From Micromonospora_G sp044901685 (GTDB taxonomy: Bacteria; Actinomycetota; Actinomycetes; Mycobacteriales; Micromonosporaceae): DNA of 64,000 nucleotides. Position 1 is the stretch's first letter; the number at the start of each line of letters is the position of its first letter. The stretch is from NCBI RefSeq assembly GCF_044901685.1, contig NZ_JBJDPS010000003.1:806001-870000 (forward strand). The letters run 5' to 3'. This document shows positions 42,536 through 53,153 of this stretch, piece by piece. The notes under the pieces were generated by a model that saw nothing but the letters and a program-made list of their open reading frames with translations, searched no databases and was not told the origin of the DNA. The translations under genes and the position numbers were made by a program.

Positions 42536-43212
42536 CAGCGTGCGACCGGAGTCGGGGAGCCGGTTCCGACCGGAGCCGGGGAGCCGGCGTCGACCGGGGT
42601 GCCGGTGGTGGACGGGGACGGTGGAATCGGCGGGGCGCCGCCGGTCGCCGGCTTCTCGGCCGCGATCCGGGTCACCACCGGTTCCAACATCGAACGGAGT
42701 ACGGGCTTGCGGAACACCGCCGCGATCCGGCCGTCCCGGTCGAGCACGATCGTCGCCGGGGTGCTGCTCGGCGGCACCTCGAAGGTGAGTGCGACCCGGT
42801 TGCCCGGGTCGAACAGACTCGGATAGGTCACCTTGAGGCTCTGCTCGAACGCCTTGGCCTTGTCCCGACCGTCCTGGACGTTCACCCCCAGGAACCGGAC
42901 ACCGAGGTCCCGGGTCGCCACGTAGGTCGCTTCGAGGTCGTCCGCCTCGGCCCGGCAGGGCGGGCACCAGGAGCCCCAGAAGTTGACCACGACGACCTGG
43001 CCACGGTCCTGGGAGACGTCGTACCGGCCGCCGTCGAGCAGCTCACCGCCGAACTTCGGAGCGGGTGCCCGGTCCGCCGGGGCACACTCGAGCGCCTGGT
43101 CGGCGTTGGTCGAGCACTTCTCCTCCCAGCTCTCGCCGGAGCAGCCGGCCAACGCCACCACCGCGACGGCGGAGAGCAGGGTGCCGAGCCAGACCCGCGG
43201 CGAGCGCCTCAT
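42535..43212 (-). CDS. TlpA/ResA-like thioredoxin lipoprotein
   Basis: A 225-residue lipoprotein. The signal peptide ends at the lipobox LAGC. The thioredoxin fold (about 50-185) carries the active-site WCPPC near residue 83 and the cis-Pro segment SSTPATIVLD. It reduces the disulfide of apocytochrome c before heme attachment, using electrons from CcdA. A Pro/Thr/Ser/Gly-rich tail of about 35 residues follows. Its stop overlaps the ccdA start (TGATG). Confidence 0.9.
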   Translation of the reverse strand: MRRSPRVWLGTLLSAVAVVALAGCSGESWEEKCSTNADQALECAPADRAPAPKFGGELLDGGRYDVSQDRGQVVVVNFWGSWCPPCRAEADDLEATYVATRDLGVRFLGVNVQDGRDKAKAFEQSLKVTYPSLFDPGNRVALTFEVPPSSTPATIVLDRDGRIAAVFRKPVLRSMLEPVVTRIAAEKPATGGAPPIPPSPSTTGTPVDAGSPAPVGTGSPTPVAR

Positions 43213-43216
43213 GCTG

Positions 43217-43864
43217 TCAAGCCCCCTTGGCCGTCCGCGCGGTCGGCGACATGGCGACCAGGTGGGCGGCGGGCTCGGAGTAACCGATACCGACCACCTT
43301 GGCGCCCTCGAAGTGGAACGAGGTGAGGCTGGCCAGCCCGCACTGGCGCTTACGCGGGTCGTGCCAGAGCCGCTTGCGTTCGACGTACCGGCGCAGGGTC
43401 CAGATCGGGAGCTGGTGCGAGACACAGACCGCCTCGTGCCCCTCGGCGGCCACCCGGGCGGCGTGCACGGCGGCGAACATCCGCTCGGCGATGACCCGGT
43501 ACGCCTCGCCCCAGGACGGGGTCACCGGGTCGCGCAGCACCCACCAGTTACGCGGGTCGCTGAACGACCCGTCACCCGGCGAGACCCGCTTCCCCTCGAA
43601 CCAGTTGGCGCTCTCGATCAGCTTGTCGTCGACCGCCACCGGGAGCCCGAACTGGGCCGCGATCGGCTCGGCGGTCTGCTGCGCCCGCTCCAGCGGACTG
43701 GCCACCACGTACGCGAGGTCCCGGTCGGCGAGCGACTGCGCCGCCGCCTTGGCCATCTGGACACCCAACTCGGAGAGGCGGAAACCGGGCAGCCGACCGT
43801 AGAGGATCTTGTCCGGGTTGTACACCTCGCCGTGCCGCAGCACGTGCACGACCGTCTTGCTCAC
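43217..43864 (-). CDS. Histidine phosphatase family protein
   Basis: A 215-residue phosphoglycerate-mutase-like enzyme. The catalytic LRHGE is at residues 9-13; the second His is in CVSHQLPIW near 150. The frame and neighbours place the GTG at 43864, four bp after the hemL stop. It is found at this position, between hemL and the cytochrome c assembly genes, in many actinomycetes. Substrate unknown. Confidence 0.85.
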   Translation of the reverse strand: MSKTVVHVLRHGEVYNPDKILYGRLPGFRLSELGVQMAKAAAQSLADRDLAYVVASPLERAQQTAEPIAAQFGLPVAVDDKLIESANWFEGKRVSPGDGSFSDPRNWWVLRDPVTPSWGEAYRVIAERMFAAVHAARVAAEGHEAVCVSHQLPIWTLRRYVERKRLWHDPRKRQCGLASLTSFHFEGAKVVGIGYSEPAAHLVAMSPTARTAKGA

Positions 43865-43868
43865 TCGC

Positions 43869-45206
43869 CTACCCCCCGTGACTGACCGCCGCGGCCGCTG
43901 CCGCCGCAGCCGGCAGAGCCGCCGCGTACTGCTCCAGCGCGGCGTCGTCCAACGCCGCCGACACGAACCACGACTCGAAGGCGCTCGGCGGCAGGTACAC
44001 GCCGTGGGCCAGCATGGCGTGGAAGAACGCCCGGAACGGGGCCACGTCCTGGGTACGGGCGGAGTCGAAGTCGACCACGTCGTTCTCGGTGAAGAAGATC
44101 GAGAACATGCTGCCCGCGTACGACAGTTGGTGGGCCACCCCGGCGGCGGCCAACGCCTCGCTGGCCAGCTTGCCCACGGTGGCGGCGGTGGTGTCCAGCC
44201 GCTGGTAGAGCGCGTCGTCGGCGAGCCGGAGCGTGGCCAGGCCGGCGGCGCAGGCGAGCGGGTTACCGGACAGCGTGCCGGCCTGGTAGACCGGCCCGGC
44301 CGGCGCCAGCCGGGACATGATCTCGGCTCGGCCGCCGAAGGCCGCGGCCGGCAGGCCACCACCCATCACCTTGCCGTACGTGAACAGGTCGGCGTCGACC
44401 GGCTCGTGCCCGGCCCAGCCACCCTTGGACACCCGGAACCCGGTCATCACCTCGTCCACCACCAGCAGCGCGCCGTACGCGTGGGCGGTGCTCGCCAGCT
44501 TCGCGTTGAAGCCGTCCCGGGGCGCGACGACGCCCATGTTGCCCGGCGCCGCCTCGGTGATGATCGCGGCGATGTGCTCGCCCTCGGCGGCGAAGGCGGC
44601 CTCGACGGCGGTCACGTCGTTGTACGGCAGCACGATCGTGTCGCCGGCCGCCGCACCGGTCACCCCGGGCGAGTCCGGCAGTCCCAGCGTCGCCACGCCG
44701 GAACCGGCCGCCGCGAGCAGCGCGTCCACGTGCCCGTGGTAGCAGCCGGCGAACTTCACGACCTTGGACCGGCCGGTGAAGCCACGGGCCAGCCGGATCG
44801 CCGACATGGTGGCCTCGGTGCCGGAATTGACCAGCCGCACCTGCTCCACCGGCGTACGCGCGACGATCTCGGCGGCGAGTTCGACCTCGCCGGGGGTCGG
44901 CGTGCCGAAGCTGGTGCCGAGTGCGGCGGCGGCCTGGACCGCGGCGACCACCTCGGGGTGCGCGTGCCCGGCGATCAGTGGTCCCCAGGAGCAGACCAGG
45001 TCGACGTAACGCCGACCGTCCGCGTCGAACAGCCACGGACCGGCACCCCGGACCATGAAGCGGGGTGTCCCGCCGACCGCCCGGAACGCGCGTACGGGAG
45101 AGTTGACCCCGCCCGGCACGATGGCGCGGGCGCGGTCGAACAGGGCTTCGGAGGCCGGGGCCTCGGCCGGGTAGGGGCCGGCGCCGGCAGGATACGTATC
45201 GGTCAC
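43869..45206 (-). CDS. hemL: Glutamate-1-semialdehyde 2,1-aminomutase
   Basis: 445-residue PLP enzyme that converts glutamate-1-semialdehyde to 5-aminolevulinate for heme synthesis. The motifs GGVNSPVRAF, VNSGTEATMSAIRLARGFTGRSKVVKF, VDEVMTGFR and the PLP lysine in TYGKVMGGGLP are present. The GTG start is within a run of conserved residues. An Ala-rich C-terminus (AALPAAAAAAAAV) is unusual but harmless. First gene of the heme/cytochrome c operon. Confidence 0.94.
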   Translation of the reverse strand: MTDTYPAGAGPYPAEAPASEALFDRARAIVPGGVNSPVRAFRAVGGTPRFMVRGAGPWLFDADGRRYVDLVCSWGPLIAGHAHPEVVAAVQAAAALGTSFGTPTPGEVELAAEIVARTPVEQVRLVNSGTEATMSAIRLARGFTGRSKVVKFAGCYHGHVDALLAAAGSGVATLGLPDSPGVTGAAAGDTIVLPYNDVTAVEAAFAAEGEHIAAIITEAAPGNMGVVAPRDGFNAKLASTAHAYGALLVVDEVMTGFRVSKGGWAGHEPVDADLFTYGKVMGGGLPAAAFGGRAEIMSRLAPAGPVYQAGTLSGNPLACAAGLATLRLADDALYQRLDTTAATVGKLASEALAAAGVAHQLSYAGSMFSIFFTENDVVDFDSARTQDVAPFRAFFHAMLAHGVYLPPSAFESWFVSAALDDAALEQYAAALPAAAAAAAAVSHGG

Positions 45207-45368
45207 GGTGCCGCCATTCTGTCAGCGCGGCCGGGCAGCCCGGTAACCACCCCTGCTGCGGTTACCCCGCTCACGTCCACCGCCGGTCGGACCCGACCCG
45301 GTTCGCCCCGCAGCGCGGCGGCACGCCTCCACCCGGCCGAGTCATCTAGATCGCGATACGCTGATCCG

Positions 45369-45704
45369 GTGGAGCGAGCGGAGCTGACCATCGCGGTCCA
45401 GCGGACCGCCGACGAGGTGACCCTGAGCCTCGCCGGCGAGATTGACATGCTCACCGCCAGTCGCCTCTCCGGCGCCGTCAACGAGGTGCTCTCGGACGCG
45501 CCGCCGCGCGTGGTGCTGGACCTGAGCGGTGTCACCTTCTGCGACTCACAGGGGCTCGGCACCCTGGTCGTGCTCAGCCGCAAGGCGAGTCACGCCCAGT
45601 CCCTGCTGGTGTTGACCAACGTCGGCGACTTCCTGCTGCGGGTGCTGGACATCACCGGCCTGCGCTCCGCCCTCATGATCCGCAACGAACCCGCCAACAG
45701 CTAA
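45369..45704 (+). CDS. STAS-domain anti-sigma factor antagonist
   Basis: A 111-residue STAS protein. The core TLSLAGEIDMLTASRL and the phosphorylatable serine in FCDSQGLGTLVVL (near residue 60) identify an anti-anti-sigma factor of the SpoIIAA/RsbV type. The GTG has no ribosome site, so the message may be leaderless. It would bind an RsbW-like kinase such as the one fused to SpoIIE at 51-53 kb. It is monocistronic and convergent with the response regulator gene. Confidence 0.88.
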   Translation: MERAELTIAVQRTADEVTLSLAGEIDMLTASRLSGAVNEVLSDAPPRVVLDLSGVTFCDSQGLGTLVVLSRKASHAQSLLVLTNVGDFLLRVLDITGLRSALMIRNEPANS

Positions 45705-45710
45705 ACCCAC

Positions 45711-45763
45711 GTAAGGAAGGGCCCCTTATTAACGCTATGCGTTAATAAGGGGCCCTTCCTTAC
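45711..45763. repeat. Dispersed GGAAGGGCCCC palindrome, copy 3, and terminator
   Basis: A perfect palindrome with 25-bp arms (45711-45735 and 45739-45763) and a TAT loop, the strongest inverted repeat in the window. It fills the space between two convergent stops (45704 and 45767) and should act as a bidirectional terminator. Outer arms match copies 1 and 2; the inner part differs. Confidence 0.92.
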
Positions 45764-45766
45764 GCC

Positions 45767-46321
45767 TCAGGAGGTGGTGCCCCAGCGGGCCTGTTCGAGG
45801 AGTTCGACCGCGCGCTCGCGGGCGTCCGCGTCGTCCGTACGGAGCAGCCGGGTCGCCTCGTCCACCGCGTCGGTCAGGTTGCGCCACTGGGCGTTGCGCT
45901 CGCGTACCACCTCGGACTGGGCCACGAGTTGCCGGTTCTTGGTCCAGAGGTCGACGAAGACGGAAACCTTCGCCCGCAGCACCCAGGGGTCGAACGGCTT
46001 GGTGAGGTAGTCGACCGCGCCGACCGCGTAACCCCGGAGCGCGAGCTGGGCGTCCCGGTCCGCGGCGGTCAGGAAGATGATCGGTACGTGCCGGGTCCGC
46101 TCCCGCCGTTTGATGTGGCTGGCGGTCTCGAACCCGTCCATGTCCGGCATCTGGGCGTCCAGCAGGATCACCGCGAAGTCGTCGACCAGGAGCTGTTTCA
46201 GCGCCGCCTCGCCGCTCTCCACCGCCACCGAGTGCACCGGAAGGCCCTGGAGGATCGCCTCCAGGGCGAGCAGGTTCTCCCGCCGGTCGTCGACCAGGAG
46301 CGCCTTCGCCACCTCGCTCAT
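45767..46321 (-). CDS. OsaB-like response regulator with coiled-coil output
   Basis: 184 residues. Receiver domain (about 5-125): DDRREN at the start, phospho-acceptor Asp in ILLDAQMPDMDGFE near residue 55, Thr in FLTA and Lys in LTKPFD. The C-terminal part (about 125-184) is a charged helical coil, not a DNA-binding domain. It lies 24 bp after the poly-HAMP hybrid kinase. In Streptomyces the same gene pair is OsaA-OsaB, needed for osmoadaptation; that name is used here by analogy. Confidence 0.85.
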   Translation of the reverse strand: MSEVAKALLVDDRRENLLALEAILQGLPVHSVAVESGEAALKQLLVDDFAVILLDAQMPDMDGFETASHIKRRERTRHVPIIFLTAADRDAQLALRGYAVGAVDYLTKPFDPWVLRAKVSVFVDLWTKNRQLVAQSEVVRERNAQWRNLTDAVDEATRLLRTDDADARERAVELLEQARWGTTS

Positions 46322-46345
46322 CGGACTGCCGCCTCGCTGTCGTAC

Positions 46346-49300
46346 TCACTCACTGGGCATCTCCCGTCCACCGCCGTTGACCCACGAGGCCATCAGTTCG
46401 ATCAGCTCGTCCAGGTCGACCGGCTTGGTGATGTAGTCGCTGGCCCCGGCACCGAGCGCCGACTCTCGGTCGCCCGGCATGGCCTTCGCGGTCAGGAAGA
46501 CGACCGGCAGGTCAGCGAATCGGTGGTTACGACGAATCGCCCGGGTCGTTTCGTACCCGTCCTGATCCGGCATCATCGCATCCATCAGTACGATATCGAC
46601 CTCCGGATGCTCGGCCAGCAGCCGTACGCCGTCCACCCCGTTGTCCGAGTAGAGCACCGTCATCCCGTGCAGCTCCAACGCGCTGGTCAACGCGAAGACG
46701 TTGCGTACGTCGTCGTCGATGATCAGTACGGTGGCGCCGTCGAGTTGACGGGTGACCGGGGCGTTCATCCGCTCGACCTCGGTCGGGCGGAGCAGCGGCG
46801 GCAGGTCGTTGCGGACCGGCGCGGCCGGCAGCGGCATCGGGGCGACCACCGCGTCCGGCGCCAGCACGTCCGGCACGAAGAGGGTGAAGGTCGAGCCCTG
46901 ACCGGGTGCCGACGACACCGTGATCGTGCCGCCGATGAGCCGGGCCAGGTCCCGGCTGATCGACAGCCCGAGACCGGTCCCGCCGTAGCGCCGGCTGGTG
47001 GTGCCGTCCGCCTGCTGGAACGCCTCGAAGATCAGCGACAGCTTGTCGTCCGAGATGCCGATGCCGGTGTCGATCACGGTGAACGCGACCACCTGCCGGG
47101 CCGTGGCCAGCGCCGGCACGTCGAAGTACGTGCCCTCCGGTGCCGGCGCGATCCGGAGCGTGACCGCGCCGTTGTCGGTGAACTTGACCGCGTTGGAGAG
47201 CAGGTTGCGCAGGATCTGCTGGAGCCGCTGCGCGTCGGTGATCACCGCGGCCGGCAGGTCCCGGGAGACCCGCACCTGGAAGTCCAGACCCTTCTCCTCG
47301 GCCTGCGGCGCGAACGCCTGCTCGACGTAGCCTCGGACCTCGGCGAACCGCACCTCGGTCGGCTCCACGTCCATCCGGCCCGCCTCGATCTTGGACAGGT
47401 CGAGGATGTCGTCGATCAGCCGGAGCAGGTCCGAGCCCGCACTGTGGATGGTCCGGGCGAACTCGGTCTGCTTCTCGGTCAGGTTCTGCTCCGAGTTGTC
47501 CGCCAGCAGCCGGGCCAGGAGCAGCAGTGAGTTGAGCGGCGTACGCAGCTCGTGGCTCATGTTGGCCAGGAACTCCGACTTGTACGCCGACGCCCGGGTG
47601 AGCTGCTGCGCCTTCTCCTCCAGACCGATCCGGGCCATCTCGATCTCCCGGTTCTTGGTCTCGATGTTGCCCTTCTGCTCGGAGAGCAGTTGCGCCTTGT
47701 CCTCCAGCTCCGCGTTGGTGCGCTGGAGTTCGGCGGACTGCTCCTGCAACTCGTGCGCGAGTCGCTGGGACTGGGCGAGCAGTTCCTCCGTACGCCGGTT
47801 GGCCTGGATGGTGTTGACCGCGATGCCGATGGTCAGCACCAGCCGTTCCAGGAAGGTGATGTGCAGTTCGGAGAAGGCGGCGACGCTGGCGAACTCGATC
47901 ACGCCGAGCAGTTCGCCCTCGAAGAGCACCGGCAGCACCACCAGGTCGGCCGGGGGCGTGGCGGCGAGCCCGGACCGGACCGTGAGCTTGCCGTCCGGCA
48001 CGTTCACCCGGATCGTGCGCCGGGAGAGTGCCGCCTGCCCGACCAGTCCCTCGCCCGGACCGAAGGTGACGTTGTGGTGCCGCGCGACATAGCCGTACGA
48101 CGCGGTCAACCGCAGCCGCATCACCGCCTCTTCGGTGTCGGCCAGGAAGAACGCGCCGAGTTGCGCGTCGACCAGCGGGGTGACCTCCATCATGATCATC
48201 CGGCAGACCTCGCCGAGGTCGCGCTGCCCCTGCAGGAGGCCACCGATCCGGGCCAGGTTGGAGTCGAGCCAACCCTGCTCGGCGTTCTTCTTGGTGGTCT
48301 CCCGCAGCGTGACGATCATCTGGTTGATGTTGTCCTTCAGGTCGGCGACCTCACCCTGCGCCTCGACCGTGATCCGCTGGGTCAGGTCACCCCGGGTCAC
48401 CGAGGTCGACACCTGGGCGATCGCGCGCAACTGGGTGGTCAGGGTGGAGGCGAGCTGGTTGACGTTCTCGGTCAGGTCGCGCCAGGTGCCGGAAACGCCC
48501 TTCACCTGGGCCTGACCGCCGAGCTTGCCCTCGATGCCCACCTCGCGGCCGACCCGGGTCACCTCGTCGGCGAACGACGACAACTGGTCGACCATGGTGT
48601 TGATGGTGTTCTTCAGCTCCAGAATCTCGCCCTGCGCGTCCACCGTGATCTTCTGACCGAGGTCGCCCCGGGCGACCGCCGTGGTCACCGAGGCGATGTT
48701 GCGCACCTGCGAGGTCAGGTTCGACGCCATCGAGTTCACGTTGTCCGTCAAATCCCGCCAGGTGCCGGAGACCCCCTTCACCTCGGCCTGACCACCGAGT
48801 TCACCCTCGGTGCCCACCTCGCGGGCCACCCGGGTCACCTCGTCGGCGAACGACGACAACTGGTCCACCATCGTGTTGACCGTCGACTTCAACTCCAGGA
48901 TCTCGCCCTGCGCGTCCACGGTGATCTTCTGGCTCAGGTCGCCCCGGGCCACCGCCGTCGACACCTGGGCGATGTTGCGCACCTGCGAGGTCAGGTTCGA
49001 CGCCATCGAGTTCACGTTGTCGGTCAGGTCCCGCCAGGTGCCGGCGACGCCGCGTACCTGGGCCTGGCCGCCGAGCTTGCCCTCGGTGCCCACCTCACGG
49101 GCCACCCGGGTCACCTCGTCGGCGAACGACGACAACTGGTCCACCATCGTGTTGACCGTCGACTTCAACTCCAGGATCTCGCCCCGGGCATCCACCGTGA
49201 TCTTCTGCGACAGGTCACCCTTCGCCACCGCCGTGGTCACCGAGGCGATGTTGCGCACCTGCGACGTCAGGTTCGACGCCATCGAGTTCACGTTGTCGGT

Positions 49301-50810
49301 CAGGTCCCGCCAGGTGCCGGAGACCCCCTTCACCTGGGCCTGACCGCCGAGCTTGCCCTCGGTGCCCACCTCACGGGCCACCCGGGTCACCTCGTCGGCG
49401 AACGACGACAACTGGTCCACCATCGTGTTGACCGTCGANNNNNNNNNNNNNNNNNNNNNNNNNNNNNNNNNNNNNNNNNNNNNNNNNNNNNNNNNNNNNN
49501 NNNNNNNNNNNNNNNNNNNNNNNNNNNNNNNNNNNNNACTTCAACTCCAGGATCTCGCCCCGGGCATCCACCGTGATCTTCTGCGACAGGTCACCCTTCG
49601 CCACCGCCGTGGAGACCTGGGAGATGTTCCGAACCTGGGAGGTGAGGTTGCCGGCGAGCTGGTTCACGTTCTCGGTCAGGTCCCGCCAGGTGCCGGAGAC
49701 GCCGCGTACCTGGGCCTGACCGCCGAGCTTGCCCTCGATGCCCACCTCACGGGCCACCCGGGTCACCTCGTCGGCGAACGACGACAACTGGTCCACCATC
49801 GTGTTGACGGTGTCCTTCAGTTCGAGGATCTCGCCCTGCGCGGCCACGGTGATCTTCTGGCTCAGGTCGCCCCGGGCCACCGCCGTCGACACCTGGGCGA
49901 TGTTTCGCACCTGCGAGGTCAGGTTCGACGCCATCGAGTTGACGCTGTCGGTCAGGTCCTTCCAGGTGCCCGCCACGTTCGGCACCTCGGCCTGGCCGCC
50001 GAGCTTGCCCTCGGTGCCCACCTCACGGGCCACCCGGGTCACCTGCTCGGCGAAGAGCCGGAGGGTGTCGGTGAGCGAGTTGAAGGTGTGGGCCAGCTCG
50101 GCCACCTCGCCCTTGGCCGACACGGTGATCTTCTGCGACAGGTCGCCCCGGGCCACCGCCGTGGCGACCTGTGAGATCGATCGCACCTGATAGGTCAGGT
50201 TCGAGGCCATCGTGTTGACCGACTCGGTGAGGTCCTTCCAGGTGCCGGCGACCCCGCGTACGTCGGCCTGGCCGCCCAGCTCACCCTCGGTGCCCACCTC
50301 ACGGGCCACCCGGGTCACCTCGTTGGAGAAGGAGGAGAGCTGGTCGACCATGGTGTTCACGGTGCGACCGATCCGGAGGAACTCACCACGCAGCGGGCGA
50401 CCGTCCATCTCCAGCGCCATGTGCTGGGACAGGTCACCGTCGGCGACCGCCACGATCACCCGGGCGATCTCGGTGGTCGGGTTGGTCAGGTCGTCGATCA
50501 GTGAGTTGACCGCCCGTTGCCCGTCCGCCCAGGCCCCGTCGAAGCCCTCCTCGTCGAGCCGCTCGGTGAGCCGGCCGTCCCGGCCGACGATCCGGCTGAC
50601 CCGCCTCAGGTCGAGGTTCTGCCGCTCCTGGAGGGAGACCACCTCGTTGAAGGCGTCGGCGACCTCGCCCGCGACCCCCGCGCGACGCGGCAGCCGTACC
50701 TTGAGGTCGCCACGGCGTACCCGCCGCAGCGCCTCGGCGAGTTCGCCGAGAAGGACCCTGTCGTCACTGATCGACGGGTCCGCGGCGGACAGTTGTTTCG
50801 CCGTGGTCAT
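46346..50810 (-). CDS. Poly-HAMP hybrid histidine kinase, OsaA-like (contains assembly gap)
   Basis: A cytosolic hybrid kinase of at least 1,450 residues, ATG 50810 preceded by GAGGAAG. Order: N-terminal region, then at least seven 92-residue HAMP units recognisable by VTRVAREVGTEG and GDLSQKITV, a GAF domain, a coiled coil, HisKA (phospho-His in FLANMSHELRTPLNS), HATPase (NLLSNAVKFTDNG, GTGLGLSI) and a receiver domain (VLMDAMMPDQDGYE). There are no membrane spans. It resembles fungal group III osmosensing kinases and Streptomyces OsaA. A run of 99 Ns falls inside the array and the reading frame differs across it, which reflects the arbitrary gap length, not a frameshift. Confidence 0.9.
49439..49537. 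other. Assembly gap inside the HAMP repeat array
   Basis: 99 Ns between two 276-bp repeat units. The minus-strand frame on the left is offset by one base from that on the right. Flanking bases would join in frame if the missing piece is a whole number of 276-bp units minus one base. Confidence 0.95.
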
Positions 50811-50999
50811 ACTTCCTCGCTCAGTTCGCCGGGGGTGGGACCGGGGTTCGCCGCAGGTCGGACCGGGCACCTGACCGGCCCGGTGCCGTCGCGGCACCCC
50901 CATCATTGTGCTCCGGACGCGTCGAGACCAGCCCGTGCTGAGCTGCTGCGGCGTGCCGGCAGGCTTGGCACCGGCAGGCTGTCGGTGGAGGATGAGATC

Positions 51000-53072
51000 G
51001 TGTCAGCGGAAATCGGGGGGCCGTTCGAGGACGGTACGGACGAGCGCGTCCGGCGGGTACGACTGCCCGCCGATCGCCGCACGCCGGCCGCCGCACGGGC
51101 GATCGTGCGGTCGGTGCTCGCCGAGGCGAAACTGGACGAGCTGCTCAACGAGGCACTCCTGCTCACCACCGAGCTCTCCACCAACGCGGTGGAGCATGCC
51201 GGGACAGAGCTGGACATCGAGGTCGTGGCGGACGAGAACGGATTGACCGTCACGGTTTCCGACTTCGCCGTCGGGCGGATCGAAAAGGTGACCGCCCGCC
51301 CGAAGAACGACCTGACGGACATTTCCGAGGTGTCGGAAAGAGGGCGCGGCCTGCTGCTGGTCGACCACTTCGCCAGCCGGTGGGGCACCACCCACCTACC
51401 CACCGGCAAGGGCGTCTGGTTCCGGCTCGACCGCAAGTCCGCACCGCCACCCGTGGCCGCCCCCGGGCAGGGCGACGCGTCCTCTCCCGTCGCCGCGAAG
51501 GCGGCCGGCGCGGTGCCGAGTGCCGGTGCGCTGAGCGCACTGATGCAGATCGTGCCCGAGTCGTACGCGGACGACCCACTGCCGGACTTCGCCGGAAACC
51601 TGCTGGCCCGGGTCGGCGAGATGGTCGGCGCGGCCGGTGGGAGCGTACGGCTGGACCGGGGCGACGGCAACGGTTCCCAGGTGCTCGCCCGCTACGGCCG
51701 GCTGCCCCGGGCCGGGGACGACCTGCTCCGGGTGCCGCTCGCCGTACACCGGCCGTACCACGGGGAACTAGAACTCGACGCGGCCCCCTCGGGTTACGCC
51801 CAGCCGCTCGCCGCCCTGGTCGCCGAACGGCTCTCGCTGCACCTGGAGAACGACCGGCTGCGCCGGGCGGACGTACGCCGGCAGACCTGGTTGACCTTTC
51901 TCGCCGAGGCCAGCGAACTGCTCGCCCAGTCGCTGGACGTCGACCTGACCATGGCACTGATCCCGCAGTTGGTGGTGCCCCGGCTCGGTCAGTGGTGCGC
52001 GGTGCACACGGCCGACGAGTGGGGCCGGCTCAAGCTCGCCGCGGCCAGCCACGCCGACGAGGCGGTCCTGCCCGAGCTGCACAAGGTGCTCAACGACGAG
52101 GGCCCGGACTCGGTCCAGGCGCGGCTGCGCGAGGCGTCCCGGAGCGGCTCCCAGGTGCCGATCGGCGGCCCGATGGACGGTTTTGCCGTGCCACTGGTCG
52201 CCCGGGGTCAGCGCCTCGGCACCCTCGCCGTCGGCCGGCACCTGCGGCACCGGCACGACCCGGACGAGGTCGCGGTGCTGGAGGACGTGGCCCGGCGAGC
52301 GGCCCTGGCGATCGAGAACGCGCGCATCCACGCCGAGCGGCGGCGGGTCGCGCACACCCTCCAGCAGTCGCTGCTGCCACCGGTGCTCCCGGTGGTGGAC
52401 GGCATCGGTTTTGCCGCCGAGTACGTACCGACCGGCGACGACGCCGACGTGGGTGGCGACTTCTACGACGTCCTGCCGCTGCCGGACGGCCGGTGGCTGG
52501 TGGTGGTCGGTGACGTCTCCGGCAAGGGAGTGCAGGCGGCGGCGGTGACCGGGCTGGTCCGGGACGTGATCCGGGTGCTGGTCGGCGACGGCAAGCCGCT
52601 GCCCGAAGCCCTCGCCCGGCTCAACGAGACGCTGGTGGAGCGGGGCGGCGGACGTTACTGCACGCTGGCCCTGGCCGCCGTGGGGCAGCGCCACGACGGG
52701 CAGCTCTCGGTCGAACTGCACCTGGCCGGGCACGACCGCCCGGTGCTCGTACGCGGCAATGGCCGGGCCTCGTTTGTCGGCACCGGCGGCACCGCGCTCG
52801 GCCTGCTCGACTCGATCGCCACCCCGTCGGCCGACGTGCCGCTCGGTCCGGGCGACGCGCTGATCTTCTACACCGACGGGGTCACCGAGCGACGGCGCGG
52901 TCGGGAGCTGTTCGGCCTCGACCGGCTCCGGGACGCCGCCGCACCACTGGCCGGTTATTCGGCCGACGTGGTCGCCGCCCGGCTCCGCTCCACCGCGATC
53001 GGGTTCTCCGGCGAGACCCCGCGCGACGACATCGCGATCCTGGTCCTGCGCAACGAGGGTGTCCCCGTCTGA
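51000..53072 (+). CDS. RsbW-GAF-SpoIIE fusion phosphatase/kinase
   Basis: A 690-residue signalling protein; GGAGG lies 8 nt before the GTG at 51000. Order: an RsbW-type ATPase domain (about 10-140) with ELSTNAVEHA and ERGRGLLLVDHFA; a GAF domain (about 290-435); and a SpoIIE/PP2C phosphatase (about 460-688) with DADVGGDFYDVLPL, VGDVSGKGVQAA, YTDGVTER and RDDIAILV metal-binding acidic residues. It can both phosphorylate and dephosphorylate a STAS partner, combining kinase and phosphatase of a partner-switching pathway. Divergent from the OsaA-like kinase by 189 bp. Two STAS proteins are in the window. Confidence 0.88.
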   Translation: MSAEIGGPFEDGTDERVRRVRLPADRRTPAAARAIVRSVLAEAKLDELLNEALLLTTELSTNAVEHAGTELDIEVVADENGLTVTVSDFAVGRIEKVTARPKNDLTDISEVSERGRGLLLVDHFASRWGTTHLPTGKGVWFRLDRKSAPPPVAAPGQGDASSPVAAKAAGAVPSAGALSALMQIVPESYADDPLPDFAGNLLARVGEMVGAAGGSVRLDRGDGNGSQVLARYGRLPRAGDDLLRVPLAVHRPYHGELELDAAPSGYAQPLAALVAERLSLHLENDRLRRADVRRQTWLTFLAEASELLAQSLDVDLTMALIPQLVVPRLGQWCAVHTADEWGRLKLAAASHADEAVLPELHKVLNDEGPDSVQARLREASRSGSQVPIGGPMDGFAVPLVARGQRLGTLAVGRHLRHRHDPDEVAVLEDVARRAALAIENARIHAERRRVAHTLQQSLLPPVLPVVDGIGFAAEYVPTGDDADVGGDFYDVLPLPDGRWLVVVGDVSGKGVQAAAVTGLVRDVIRVLVGDGKPLPEALARLNETLVERGGGRYCTLALAAVGQRHDGQLSVELHLAGHDRPVLVRGNGRASFVGTGGTALGLLDSIATPSADVPLGPGDALIFYTDGVTERRRGRELFGLDRLRDAAAPLAGYSADVVAARLRSTAIGFSGETPRDDIAILVLRNEGVPV

Positions 53073-53153
53073 CCGACGCGCTGCCGTCCGATCGACGTGT
53101 CCTGGACTGCCTGGTCCGGACCATTCGCGAGCAGGCGATTTAGACTCACCCGC

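Noticed and set aside
44790..44820. A further match to the CATGT..GGCG core of the conserved upstream element
   Set aside because: A partial match lies inside the hemL coding sequence and lacks the other blocks; it is expected by chance in GC-rich DNA.
49371..49537. Apparent frameshift or gene break in the HAMP kinase
   Set aside because: The two frames differ only because the run of Ns has arbitrary length; both halves are intact and belong to one gene.
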